Assembly: GCA_039105265.1 (NCBI GenBank) | Contig: JAPFFF010000024.1 | Coordinates: 434,001 to 498,000 of the forward strand | Direction: 5' to 3' | From: Tritrichomonas musculus | Taxonomy: Eukaryota; Parabasalia; Tritrichomonadida; Tritrichomonadidae | DNA length: 64,000 nt | Notes under the pieces: model-generated | Databases searched by the model: none | Seen by the model: only the letters and a program-made list of their open reading frames with translations | Told to the model about the DNA's origin: nothing | Shown: positions 10,239 through 21,225 of the stretch, one piece after another | Layout: the number at the start of each line of letters is the position of its first letter | Numbering within the stretch: the first letter of the stretch is position 1 | Made by a program: the position numbers and the translations under genes

Positions 10239-12716
10239 TTATAACACGAACGATACTAGTTTTCGTTTCGCAACAGGATGTCTCTTCTCAATACTGGTAA
10301 CGACCTTAAACACACTCACTCGATCTTTCAATATATCATCCATCCACTTATTGGACTTACATTCGACGATATTATCGTTAATTCGACATTTAAGTAAGTT
10401 AGTACACTTCCATCCATAACAATCTAGTACTTCGACTACATCACCTTCTTTAACTATCTCATCGATCTTCCGGAGCTTATTACTATTAATGTATTTGTGC
10501 TTAAAGAACTCATCTTTGTATGCTTTCCAATTCTCTATACTACCTTCTACATTGATAGTAGAGTTCTCATATACTTCATCATCACCTTTATCTTCTTCAC
10601 GGTAATCGTCGAATACTTCGATAATATCTATTACAGGTTGTAGGTTCTTACATTTCTTATATGCTGTGCCATGTTTCTCGATAATGAAGCACCATAATCC
10701 AGTATCTCTGCCACAGATCTTATTGGTCTCATCTATCATATACCATTCCCCATATAATGAAGAAGATCGATCTATACCTCCGCGATTATAGATGAAGTCT
10801 TTAAGTTCTCGATCTGTTGGATATAACAATAATGGAGTCGATGTTGTTAATCTATTATCTGGACTAACTGCTAATAAATATCGCGTACGACACTTGGTAG
10901 ATATATCCCGAAATCCATACACGTACATCTTAACGTTATCTTCCATATCTAACAATCTCTTGTAATATGTCTTCGGTTTCATTAACTCTGTTACTAAGTA
11001 ATTATATAGTTGCATACGTAACTGCTTAGCTGCTTGTACATCTTCTTGTAGCTTAACACCTTCATCGTTAACCTCTTGTACGACAGCATCTACTTTCTTG
11101 TTATCTGCTTTAATAGTCTTAATCGTATCATCATGTTTCTTCATAAACATCTTCTCATCTTCTAACTCTTTCAAATATTGTTGTTCTATAGTGTTTCTCA
11201 TTTCGGTGAGAATAAAATAGACTGTGGAGTCGATAAACTTAATTGGTACGTTCTCAGTCTTTAGGATCGATATATTCTTGGAATTAATTACTCTAAATTT
11301 CGTTATCGAATTATCTTCTAAGTTGGGTGTATTAAGCTCATCTAACTTATATATTGGAGCGAATCGTTTATTACCATTAGTTAAGTATGTTACGAGCTCA
11401 TCTAATTCGAATCGTTTAGTAATATTCGGTACGAGAACCTTCTCGTAACAGTGTTCTCTTATTATTAACTCTTCCCCATCTCGCTTACATGTAACTACTA
11501 GTATTGGAAGATTAAAGCTAAATAGTTTAAGTACATTGTTTATGTAATTATCGGTAATGTTGTACAAGTAGAATCCATTTACCTTGCCGGTAATGTCGTT
11601 AACGAAGTATGAGAACAGTGCTATTTTGTTATCTAAATCGACGACGAGTAAGTTATATTCTAATTTGTTTAATACAGACTTCCATTGCTTGTTAATGGGA
11701 TTGTGATAGATTAACTCTTGTGGAAGTAGTTCGGTGAGATAGTTAAGATGGTTATGGATATACTCTTCACTAACAGCATTGTTGTTTATATAGAACGTTA
11801 TCTCCAATCGCAACAAACCTGTATCCAAACTATCGTTAATGCTGTTCCGTAACTGCTCATCTGGATTGTATAACCAATCCGCTATATGTGATCCGATCTT
11901 ACCTCTAACGGATGGACTCTCGATAGATTGGACGAACTTGTTATAGAATTTGTATCTAACTCTGCCGTGTTCTGTGTTATGGATGAAGGTTAAGCAATTC
12001 TTACCAACTAGTTTGTCGTTATCCATAATTACGTAGTCTCCATCGTTATTGGAACCTTCCATAACATAATCGTTATTGTCTATTAGATACTGGATCACCT
12101 CTTCTTTGTTAATAACACCAGCGAAGTCTTGTGTGAAGTCGATATCGTTAATGTAGATACCTTCATCGTTAAAGGATTGTATAATGGATTTGTTAGTAAT
12201 TAATGCGAATACATCGTTTACAGGAATCGTTGGCAATGCAACCTTAATATACTGCTTATAGTATTCACCTTCTTTGCTACTATACGTCGGTTTTATATAT
12301 CGTTTGTTAACGTTAATATTGTGGGATTGTAATATTCGTTTAATCTTAGATGTGTGTTCTGCGAGGTACTTCGATAGATAATCGTTCTTGTTCTTGTTAT
12401 GCGGATCTATCCAACATGTCGGACTTTGCTCGCAAATTGGAACCATGTAATAGAAGATGACGTTGTCGCAGAATCTATCACTTAATGGATTAAGTTTATG
12501 GTTGTTAGTAGATCTCTCTGTGAAATCTATATCGGATATATTGTTCCAGTTAATCGTTTTCGTGAGATTATACAACATCGTTTCTGGTTTAACGTTCTTG
12601 CGCTGTACATGCTTTAACGGAATCGTTATCGAATACGAACTAATATCGTTTATAGTAATCTCTTTACGAGTGTGGAAGTCGAGTTCGAATAATCTGGCTT
12701 CTTCTTCGCTGTTCAT
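10239..12716 (-). CDS. 825-residue Rep-like protein
   Basis: A large protein that I do not recognise with certainty. It starts at an ATG followed by an acidic stretch (MNSEEEARLFEL). Residues about 190-330 hold DIDFTQDFAG, then VRYKFYNKF, then GLLRLEITFY. This spacing of a D-rich strand, a YNK word and an RLEI strand resembles plasmid and phage rolling-circle initiators of the Rep_trans kind, but no clear HUH motif was found, so the assignment is tentative. A probable coiled coil lies at about 520-590 (ELEDEKMFMKKHDD). The C-terminal 250 residues are unassigned. The gene occurs only in the right arm; the left arm has a tandem repeat at the same place. It probably initiates replication of the palindromic unit or the wider island. 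Confidence 0.55.
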   Translation of the reverse strand: MNSEEEARLFELDFHTRKEITINDISSYSITIPLKHVQRKNVKPETMLYNLTKTINWNNISDIDFTERSTNNHKLNPLSDRFCDNVIFYYMVPICEQSPTCWIDPHNKNKNDYLSKYLAEHTSKIKRILQSHNINVNKRYIKPTYSSKEGEYYKQYIKVALPTIPVNDVFALITNKSIIQSFNDEGIYINDIDFTQDFAGVINKEEVIQYLIDNNDYVMEGSNNDGDYVIMDNDKLVGKNCLTFIHNTEHGRVRYKFYNKFVQSIESPSVRGKIGSHIADWLYNPDEQLRNSINDSLDTGLLRLEITFYINNNAVSEEYIHNHLNYLTELLPQELIYHNPINKQWKSVLNKLEYNLLVVDLDNKIALFSYFVNDITGKVNGFYLYNITDNYINNVLKLFSFNLPILVVTCKRDGEELIIREHCYEKVLVPNITKRFELDELVTYLTNGNKRFAPIYKLDELNTPNLEDNSITKFRVINSKNISILKTENVPIKFIDSTVYFILTEMRNTIEQQYLKELEDEKMFMKKHDDTIKTIKADNKKVDAVVQEVNDEGVKLQEDVQAAKQLRMQLYNYLVTELMKPKTYYKRLLDMEDNVKMYVYGFRDISTKCRTRYLLAVSPDNRLTTSTPLLLYPTDRELKDFIYNRGGIDRSSSLYGEWYMIDETNKICGRDTGLWCFIIEKHGTAYKKCKNLQPVIDIIEVFDDYREEDKGDDEVYENSTINVEGSIENWKAYKDEFFKHKYINSNKLRKIDEIVKEGDVVEVLDCYGWKCTNLLKCRINDNIVECKSNKWMDDILKDRVSVFKVVTSIEKRHPVAKRKLVSFVL

Positions 12717-12824
12717 GTTTCGTTTAAAGTAAAAAAGTTACATGCGGAGATGATCTTGTGCTAGTTTAATGCAGTAGTAGGAATAAAAAAGTTAATTTAA
12801 AATTGGTTTAGAATAGTTGGATCG

Positions 12825-12950
12825 TTTATGATAAGTTCGTTAGTGATATACATTTATGATCGACTCTTAACGGTACAAACCAAAAATAATAGACCTACTG
12901 CGCATATGATCCTACGCAAGTGACCATTCGATGGGTCTTATGATTCGAGG
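12825..12950 (-). repeat. Arm segment homologous to 4395-4520
   Basis: Reverse-complement match to the left arm upstream of the 27-bp array. It lies just outside the Rep-like gene and shows that this gene is an insertion in one arm or a deletion from the other. Confidence 0.8.
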
Positions 12951-13024
12951 TGGAATTGAATTTCTGTAGTCATATTATAATTATGAGTAGGGGATAAAAA
13001 AATTATTTAAATTACGTTTGGGGT

Positions 13025-13360
13025 TATTTATAGAGATCTCAAAAACAGTGTTTTTAGGGTCTCTGGAAGGGATTAGAAGGGGTGTTTCTAGAGGGTCCCA
13101 GATAGGGTTTTTTCGTGGTTTTGGGGGTCTCTGGAAGGGGTCAGAAATAGTGTTTCTAGAGGGTCCCAGATAGGGTTTTTTCGTGGTTTTAGAGCCCGTG
13201 GAAGAGTGTTTACAAAGCTCTGTAGCTATATAGTTATAGAGGTCATCATATATGTTCCAGGGGGTCTGGGAAGCTGTTAAGAGTCTCTGGAGGACCTCTG
13301 GAGGACCTGTTAAGGATGGGTGGAGCTGTTTACAGCGTAACCCTCCTTAACCTATCTACT
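13025..13360 (-). repeat. Outer terminal inverted repeat of the palindromic unit, right
   Basis: Reverse complement of 3818-4195 with the same two roughly 97-bp tandem units. It ends at CCTCCTTAACCTATCTACT. No target-site duplication was evident in the flanks. Confidence 0.85.
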
Positions 13361-13364
13361 TCAT

Positions 13365-15600
13365 TAACAACATCCACGTATTTTTCATTTAAAGGTGAAG
13401 AGTGCTCGGCACGAGGGTGAATTGTCACCCGATAAACACCACCTTCTTGTTTTCATTCCCTTCAATTACAACATTCAATAATATTCACAACAAGGTCGTT
13501 TCAATCAATTCATTCATTTCATTCAATTCGTTTCATTCGTTTGTTCAACATACATTCACAACATGAAAGAGTGAACAGATTCATTTCGTTTCATTCATTC
13601 AATCTATTCGTTCGTTCAAAACCAGCACTCAATTTATGTAAAATATATTAAGGTTAACAGGTTAGATCTAACCCTATTTTTATAACCTTATTGCTTCCGA
13701 TCAATTCAGTTCGTTCACTCGTTTCATTCAATTCAATCTATTCGTTCATTCATTCACAATAAGGTCAAATACGAGGTGAATTGTCGCCTTCTGTTTTCGA
13801 TCAACAACCACAACATGAAACAGAAAATGGAGTGAACAGATTCATTTCGTTCGTTTAATTCATTCCAGTCAATTCGCTCAATATCACAACAAGGTTAATT
13901 CAATAACAGGTGACGAAAATCGGGTGAGAATTCACCTCTTCACCCATGACTATATTTTTCAAATAAGAGGCCAATTTATGTAAAATGCATTAATGAGAAA
14001 TAACATTATTTATTCATTTATTCATTCCAGTCAATAACATCATTTAACAGTGTAGTTAATTTGTTTAATACTATCATTCAATCGACATCATTTCATTCGT
14101 TCGTTTAATTCATTCAATACATTCGTTCAATACTATCATTCAATTTGTTTAATAACACTTGCAATAACATTCACAACAAGGCCGTTTCAATACTATCGTT
14201 TCATTCGTTCAATCTATTCAGTACTATCATTTATTCATTCTCAATAAGGTTATTTTAGTTCGTTTAATTTGCTTAATATTATCATTCGTTCGTTCAAAAC
14301 AAGCACTCAATTTATGTAAAATGCATTAACGAGAAATAACATTATTCATTCATTCATTCCAGTCAATTCAAACATCATTCGTTCATTTGTTAGTATAGTT
14401 AATTCCATTCATTCTATTCAATTCGTTCTATTTGTTCGTTCAAAACCAGCACTCAATTTATGTAAAATGCATTAAAGGTTAACAGGCCTCGCAGTGAGAT
14501 TTAACCCTATTTTTCTAACCTTATTGCTTCCAGCCAATTCAGTTCGTTTAATAGTGTAGTTAATTTGTTCAATACTATCATTCAATTCCATTTCTAAATA
14601 CTAAGGTAAATTGTATTAAAGGTGAAGAGCACGAGGGTGAATTGTCACTATATTTTTGTCACCTCTGCTTTCGATCAACAGCCACAACATGAAACAGAGA
14701 AATATGGACCAATCAAATGCATTCGTTCGTTTAATTCATTCAAACAATTCCATTCATTCAACATCATTCATTCAATTCCATTCATTCAATAACACTTATA
14801 ATAATTCATGTCAAATACAGGTGGTGACGAAAATCGGGTGAGAATTCACCTCTTCACCCTGACTATATTTTTCAAATAAGAGGCCATTTCATTCGTTCGT
14901 TCATTCGTTCGTTCAAGTACTAAGGGTAATTCACGTTAATAATCAATAATGCTTCTTAGATAATGTAATGAACAGGTCAAATACAGGTCAAATATAGGTC
15001 AAATACTAAGGCCAATTCATGTAAAATGCATTTAACAAATACCGCTTCGTGTCACTGAATAGAACAAGTAAGATAAAGATGACAGGTCAAATACAAGGGT
15101 TAAATCTAACCTCTTCACCTTATTAGTAATCAGTTCATAAAAATGAAGTGGACAGATATAAGTAAAATAAATGAAAATATTTTTTGGTTTCGCTAATGTC
15201 ACTGTGTCATCAGATGTCACCGGATAAATCAGTTCATGAAAAATGAGGTGGACAGTTGACAGATGACAGGTCAATTACATTTAACAAATACCTTGACTGT
15301 ATTTTTCAATTCAACAAACAGCAATCAATCCAGTATTCAAACAGCACTCAATTCGTTCAATCAATCAGTAATAACAATAATTAGGTTAGAAAAATAGGGT
15401 TAGATTTAACCTGTTAACCTTAATGATCATTCTGTTCCTTGTTCCTAGATAATGTAATGGACAGGTCAAATGAGAGACCAATTAACTACAACAAGAAAGA
15501 TGTAATAATGTTCCTTGTTCCTAGATGTTCCCGGATAAATCGTTTCCTAAAAAATGGAGCGGATAGATGACAGATGACAGAACATAAACATCTTTGTTTA
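13365..15600. repeat. Hairpin-rich dispersed repeats in CATT/CGTT satellite
   Basis: A 2.2-kb noncoding region. Filler of TTCATTCGTTCATTC words separates repeated blocks: ATTTATGTAAAATGCATTAA (four or more copies), TTAACAGGTTAGATCTAACC-type hairpins, and blocks where GGTGAA and TTCACC words pair. The pairing blocks differ at corresponding bases on both sides, as expected for repeated structured elements. The frames at 14656-14841 and 15032-15274 are not credible genes. Confidence 0.7.
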
Positions 15601-15634
15601 ATATTATTCCAGCGAAGACAAAAATAATATATTA

Positions 15635-15907
15635 TTAGATCAACTCATTCAAGACTTCATTTAATACACCAAGGCACTTATCATTAACACTATCCTTCTT
15701 GTCTACGATTAATATTAAATTACCATTCCTTTTAGTAAACTTGTATCCAGTTATCTTAATCTGATTATTAAGTTCCTTAGGTTTAAATTGATTACAGTAA
15801 GGATTATTCTTTATAAGCTTCCTTAATGGTTTAATCTCATCTCTCTTAGCTAGCTCACTTATGAAGTTAAACAAAATTTCTTTTTCACTAATATCATAAA
15901 TATTCAT
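15635..15907 (-). CDS. Small protein with FTKRNG domain
   Basis: A 90-residue basic protein. It shares with the 148-residue palindrome protein the run LRKLIKNNPYCNQF, KELNNQI and YKFTKRNGNLIL, aligned without large gaps over about 60 residues. It lacks that protein's C-terminal extension. The family is unknown; a small nucleic-acid-binding or virion role is only inference. The start is the ATG at 15907, preceded by TTAA. It lies just downstream of a truncated gene on the same strand, 33 bases away, so the two may have formed an operon-like pair. Confidence 0.65.
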   Translation of the reverse strand: MNIYDISEKEILFNFISELAKRDEIKPLRKLIKNNPYCNQFKPKELNNQIKITGYKFTKRNGNLILIVDKKDSVNDKCLGVLNEVLNELI

Positions 15908-15940
15908 TTAAATATAAACAAAAATAATAACAAAGATTGC

Positions 15941-16273
15941 TTACTTATTAATCATATCAGCAAAAACTTTATTTCTCCTCATTATCTTAAGCATCGGTTC
16001 GTAATAAACTATATCAACATCATCGCTCGAGTCTTCTTCTTTATTCTGTTTAATTACCTCGTTTATTATTTCTTTAGTAAGTTTCTTGTGCTCCTTTCGT
16101 TCTCTTTCTTTCTTTAGGTACTCATTTATATTTTGCAATTCTTGTAGTATCTGTAAACTGATATAAATTGGATCTAGATTAAGCTGGTGATTAAACTTAG
16201 GGCTGTATAAAGGAGGTTGTTCGTCTTCTTTATCTTTGTTATTTGTATTATTATTTTGATTAAAAATAAAATT
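15941..16273 (-). pseudogene. 5'-truncated small gene at the island edge
   Basis: An open frame of 110 codons without an N-terminal ATG; the first in-frame Met is near the end. Its sequence is clearly protein-like: an Asn- and acid-rich start, PPLYSPKFNHQ, a charged coiled-coil-like helix (NEYLKKERERKEHKK) and DSSDDVDIVYYEP. The frame opens at 16273, within about 20 bases of the abrupt change to very AT-rich DNA near 16255. The gene therefore appears to have lost its 5' end at the junction of the foreign island with the host chromosome. The product family is not recognised. Confidence 0.5.
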
Positions 16274-16274
16274 T

Positions 16275-18440
16275 TATACAATAATTATGTTTAATTATAT
16301 GATGAAAATATCAAAACATAAAATTATTTCTATAAATATTGAAAATAAAATTATGAATATTACAACATTTTGAACAACAAGCATAATACATTAAATAAGA
16401 TTTAGCAAAAAATCATTTTGTTATTGAATAAATAACATTTATCACATTAGATATATGCATTAATTAACAATATATTATATTAATATAAGACTATATATTA
16501 TAAAAATCTATATATATTTACTTATTATGATATATTTATTAATATAAAAATATTTCAAATCTATATAATCACTATATACAAAATAACTCGTTTTTCTAAC
16601 CCGAAGGCTCAAATATTCTGATGCGCAATTCAAAATAACTCGTTTTTCTAACCCGAAGGCTCAAATATTCAATAAAATTTATGAATATTATTTTTTAAAA
16701 AAATAAAATTATTTATAGTTATCCATTATAACATAACCAATTTTAAACATGAAATTTAATTGAATCTTTTTTATCTTAACATATTTATGATTTTATATTA
16801 ATTTACTTTTTTATTTATCATTTAAAATGTTATTACTTCTAATAAAACTAATTATATTTTATAATTTTAGAAAATCCCAAAAATTAAGATAATAATTGAT
16901 GAATTAAAATAATTTAAGTTGCCAAAATAATTAAAAATCTTTTATTTATTGCATTTATGTTTATTCCATTTATTTTGGAATAATAAATCAGAACTCTAGA
17001 TGAGTGCATTTATCATAACACAAAAATTGAGTTTAATGACACAATGTTTAAAGAATATGCCATAATCACTTTAGTTGATATGATTTTAGGTAAATAATTA
17101 CAAATAAATCTCTAGGCATCTCTAAATCTATTAAATATATAAACTGCAATATAAACCATTGAAAATATACTACTTTTCGAATTATTCATTATATCTTGCT
17201 AAAAATTTTATTAAAAATCATTTAAAAGATCAAATAAATATATAATATTAAAATAATAGTTATTTATATTATATATTGCCAATTAATGAATATTTCATTT
17301 ATATTTGGAATATAAAATTTAATTCTTTCCATTATATTGGATATTAACTTTTAGAATTGGATCAAATGGTAAATATATCAATTAATCAAGTAAATGTTTT
17401 TAACAGCTTTTATTTATTTCAAAAGTTTTAAAAATGATGATCATGTTTTTTTTTGTTTAACGAAAATTCAAACGAAAAAGTATCTAGCTCATAGTTATAT
17501 AGTGGATTTACTAATGTTTGGTATGAAGACATTGCAATTCTATTTCTGATATATAATATCGCAAATATTACGATTTTAATTTCAAAATATCTGATTGAAA
17601 TTATCATATTTAAATATTAATATGATGTGAATAAACAGAATATATGTTTTTTTAAAAAATAAATTTTATATTTTGTTGAGATAAAATTATTTTACATATG
17701 TCGATGAAAAATAGTAAACGGTAATGTTAGGGGTTTTCCTATTTATGAAAATAAGATACAGATAACATATAATTTCCATTATTTGAACAATAAATGTATT
17801 TTTAATAAAGCAAATTCATTTAAATATGATTAAAAAATATAAATATTAACAAATATCGAAAAAATGACTATTAATTAATTATATAAAATCATTTTAATAT
17901 ATTTTTTAACGTACAAAAAAAACCGTCTTCGTTCTCCTTTTTTTTTTAATTTTTTCAAATTCTATAGAAAAACATTTTTTAGAATAAAAATAACTATTTT
18001 ACAAATATGTATATTTAATGTAGATATTAAATAATAGATTAGATTTAAAAAATAAAATACTTTGGAATAAAATTTACATTCTCTCAATTTATTGAAATAT
18101 TTTTAATAATTTGTTTTTTAATAATAATCATAAAAATAATATATATATTTAATATAGATAATAAATAATTAATCGTTAGATTAAAATAAACTGCAAAGAT
18201 AAAAAATGTTCGGACATTCAAAATTAATTTTCAATTGAATTATTTTTATAGAATTATCTTGAAAAATAATTTAACAATTAATTAATAAATAATTTATAAA
18301 TAAATAATTAAAAATATATTAAATTAAAATATACTCCAAATTAAAATTAATTAAATCATTTATATTAAAACAGAAAAAACGAATAAAATTATCGTATCTC
18401 AATTTTGTGAGAAACGATAATTGAGAGAAAAATTTTTTTT
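16275..18440. other. AT-rich intergenic DNA
   Basis: No open frame or transposase remnant was recognised. The only clear structure is a 40-bp direct repeat at 16579-16618 and 16631-16670. Confidence 0.7.
16579..16670. repeat. 40-bp direct repeat, period 52
   Basis: Two identical copies, with CTAACCCGAAGGCTC in the middle, 12 bases apart. The related word GTAACCCGAAATAACT occurs at about 41620. Confidence 0.85.
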
Positions 18441-18488
18441 CTTGTGATTTTTTCTTTAAAACCGCCATTGTTGATCATTTTTTATTTG

Positions 18489-18827
18489 ATGATCAGCATC
18501 ACCGAATGGAAGACACGAACACGAAAAGAGAAAGCGCAATACCGAGCTCAAATGGCAAACCACCGAGAGCCCCGTCTCGCGACGGAAGAGCCGGTGGTTC
18601 GCCATGGTACGGAAGAGCCGCGAGAGCCCCGTCGAAAGACGGAAGAGCCGCGAGAGCCCCGTACCGAGCTCGGTTTCTCCAAGCTGAACAAAAAGGAAAG
18701 AAGAAAGTTCAGCTTGGAGAATCTCGCAGAAGCATTGGATAATATTGGAAAAGATGTACAGAAACATAACTTTTTCAATGAATTGTTATTTACACTTAAA
18801 ATATCAATATCTCAATCAAATCATTAA
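18489..18827 (+). CDS. Low-complexity REPR/TEEP protein in a GC-rich patch
   Basis: A possible 112-residue protein. The N-terminus (ITEWKTRTRKEKAQYRAQ) and C-terminus (NLAEALDNIGKDVQKHNFFN) look like ordinary helical protein. The middle is a GC-rich repeat giving REPR and TEEP units. Because the patch has few stop codons, several frames are open and the reading is uncertain. The DNA repeat contains hairpins such as CCGTC-GAAA-GACGG. A transposase-like pseudogene lies downstream on the same strand, so this may be the 5' part of the same decayed element. The longer frame from 18444 would need a GTG start. Confidence 0.35.
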   Translation: MISITEWKTRTRKEKAQYRAQMANHREPRLATEEPVVRHGTEEPREPRRKTEEPREPRTELGFSKLNKKERRKFSLENLAEALDNIGKDVQKHNFFNELLFTLKISISQSNH

Positions 18828-19309
18828 ATATTCAATTTTCGCTAATTCAATAATCATTAATAAAGTATAAATTGAATATAATATCATGTAAAAAAGCTAT
18901 TTAACCAAGATATAAAAAGATTGTGTTATAACAAAAAATTGGCCCAAATTTGTGAGTTCTTAAGAACATATAATATGCTTTGTCATGTAAGTAAGCAGAT
19001 ATTTAATTTTGAAAAAAATCAGATCGCATGATTTTTTTTTTTCCTACTTTAATATCATGCTTTTTTCATTATTTTGTTTGAAAAAGTGAAACCTTAAAAT
19101 TTAAAAAAGTTAAAAAATAACTTTGATTCAAATTAAAATTGAATAAAAATTCACAAATTTTAAAATAATATTATCAATTTTCAAATAAACCGTTTTACAA
19201 AAAATATAAATATCTTAAAATTGTACGATCAATTCATTTATTAAAGTACAAATATGAATTATATAAATTTATTTAAATAATATAAATATAAAAATAAGTC
19301 AAAATTTTG

Positions 19310-19671
19310 GCAGGATCTTGGTTTCTGTACATCTATTGGAAATGATGATGATAACACGTCCCCCACAATCAAAGACACGATACGCAAATATATCAAACGA
19401 ATTGTTGACCAAGAAGTCCAGAAAAAACAAGAAAGTTATTTAAAAAGATTAAACGATTTAGAATTAGAATTATTCAAATTATCCAAATCAGTTGCAGATC
19501 CATCAATTCTTTCAATTACATTGTGGGGGACGATAGAAATGAACACAAAAAAAATTGATTTCTTCTGCACCTGATGAAATACCTGGTAAAAGGAGATGTG
19601 GCCTTTGTAAATATTATGATCATACCATCAGAACATGTCCATTAAGATTAAAAACAATTAATGAAGAATAA
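19310..19671 (+). pseudogene. Transposase C-terminal remnant with zinc knuckle
   Basis: A coiled-coil-like frame (IRKYIKRIVDQEVQKKQ) runs to a stop at about 19570. A shifted frame then gives APDEIPGKRRCGLCKYYDHT and ends at TAA 19669-19671. That frame holds CX2CX4HX4C, a zinc knuckle of the type found at the C-terminus of Mutator-like transposases. The frameshift and lack of an N-terminal part show decay. A 13-bp inverted pair, CGTCCCCCACAAT and ATTGTGGGGGACG, lies inside it at about 19359 and 19524. Confidence 0.5.
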
Positions 19672-19740
19672 ATTTTCGATTGCAGTAAAGATTCAGCTTT
19701 AAACACAATAAAATATTTTTCTTTTATTTTTATAAATACA

Positions 19741-19920
19741 TCTCTTAATTGTTATAAAGAATCTGTTTTTAATTGCTTACTTCTTTAATTGTAATAAAGA
19801 ATCCGATTTCAAATACAATTGTTTACTGCTTTAATTGTAATAATGAACCTGATTTTAATCGCAATTGTTTACTGCTTTAATTGTAATAAAGAATCTGATT
19901 TCAAATACAATTGTTTACGG
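19741..19920. repeat. About 50-bp tandem repeat, four copies
   Basis: Units with TTTAATTGTAATAAAGAATC and CAAATACAATTGTTTAC. The last two copies are the closest to each other. No coding role is seen. Confidence 0.8.
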
Positions 19921-19934
19921 CTTTCTGATGCAAG

Positions 19935-20492
19935 AGAACAGATACAAAAAACAATCAATGGTACAAACATAATCTTAGAGTAGTGTTCGGAATTTTACGT
20001 TCAAATGGAATCAAATATGATATCAATTTCAATCCACTTGTTGAAATTCTTCATGAAGAAGAAGAAGAGGAAAGCTTTGAAGACTTTGGAAATAGCTAGA
20101 CTTTTGCACAACGAAAGGGAAGCCCTATTCTTAATGAATTGATATTATTATCATCTTCAAAACAAAAAAAGCTTGATTATACAGATGAATATAGAGCATT
20201 TGCTTATTCTCTTTATTATTCTTCAGAATTATGTTATAGAAGTTTTTGCGAGCATTTTCCTTTTCCTTGTGAATCTTGTTTGAGAAAAAAATTTCAAAAA
20301 AGTGTCAAAGAAATTGAAAATGATTTGACCTCTATTGAAAATGTTGAAAAAACACTTTTGAAAATATCGACCAAATATTTTGAACAATATGAAAAAGTGA
20401 TCAATTGTACGTTAGTAATTGATGCTTTTACGACATCACTAATTAAACCTTATAGCAAAAAAAAATTCTTAGATACTGACAAAAATAATTGA
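19935..20492 (+). pseudogene. Transposase-like remnant (AYSLYYSSELC family)
   Basis: A frame readable from about 19960 (VVFGILRSNGIKYDINFNP) runs through an acidic stretch, is broken by TAG at about 20098, and continues in the same frame as KLDYTDEYRAFAYSLYYSSE, then HFPFPCESCLRKKF, then CTLVIDAFTTS. The order resembles trichomonad THAP or P-element-like transposases, in which a helix-turn-helix precedes a catalytic aspartate (LVIDAF). That is recollection of family style, not a search. The rest of the catalytic domain is missing after 20492. The upstream ATG at 20139 is not a convincing start. Confidence 0.45.
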
Positions 20493-20945
20493 ACCTCATT
20501 TCGATTTAATTAAAATTTGTTCTTAACTACTTCACAATCTTAATATTTGCCCAATGAGCTGAACTAGTTCTCAATCTGAAAATTTGCCCAATGAGCACAA
20601 TTAATTTGCAATCATAGATTTATTTTTATTTTTTCATATAGTATATTTAATTTTTTTTTTGTTTATTTTGATTTTTTTTCGGTCAAAAAGTTTCCACAAT
20701 TTGATAGAGTGAAAAATAATCATGAACTTTTTCTTGGAGCAAAAAATAAAACATAACTTTTTCTTAAAGATAAAAAATAAAATAACTTTTTGATGCAAAA
20801 TGTTTATGACAAGAGAAACCAAATTGACCCTCAATTATTTTTCTATTTATTTTAATCGTTTGTTTTTATAGAATACTTGCTTAAAATAGAACAATGTTCT
20901 TGAAAGAAAAATATATTATTACGCAATTATCATCTAAAGCATAGA

Positions 20946-20972
20946 CACTTTTTGAGCTTCGCTCAAAAAGTG
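20946..20972. repeat. Perfect 12-bp hairpin, TTC loop
   Basis: CACTTTTTGAGC, loop TTC, then its exact complement. It is the first of three in 280 bp. Confidence 0.95.
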
Positions 20973-21065
20973 GCGTTTCTTGCAATTTCCTCAAATCAGA
21001 TATTCAAACATCAAAACCAGCTATAACCAAGTTATTACATAACCGAAATGAATCTTATGCTTGGA

Positions 21066-21092
21066 CACTTTTTGAGCGAAGCTCAAAAAGTG
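21066..21092. repeat. Perfect 12-bp hairpin, GAA loop
   Basis: Same stem as the hairpin at 20946 with loop GAA, so it is that element in reverse orientation. Its core is GCGAAGC, known as an unusually stable DNA mini-hairpin. Confidence 0.95.
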
Positions 21093-21194
21093 GCCCTATA
21101 TTATTTTCAAATTTGATTTCTTTTCAAAACTTACATAAATCAACTTCCATGAAGAAAACAAATGAAATATTATACCTAATAGATCTCAAGAATT

Positions 21195-21225
21195 ACAACT
21201 TTTTGAGCTTTGCTCAAAAAGTTGT
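21195..21225. repeat. Perfect 14-bp hairpin, TTT loop
   Basis: ACAACTTTTTGAGC, loop TTT, then its exact complement. The stem base differs from the other two but is compensated on the opposite strand. Confidence 0.95.

Noticed and set aside
18456-18778. Additional overlapping frames in the GC-rich patch
   Set aside because: GC-rich repeat DNA lacks stop codons in all frames; only the plus frame with helical ends is plausible.
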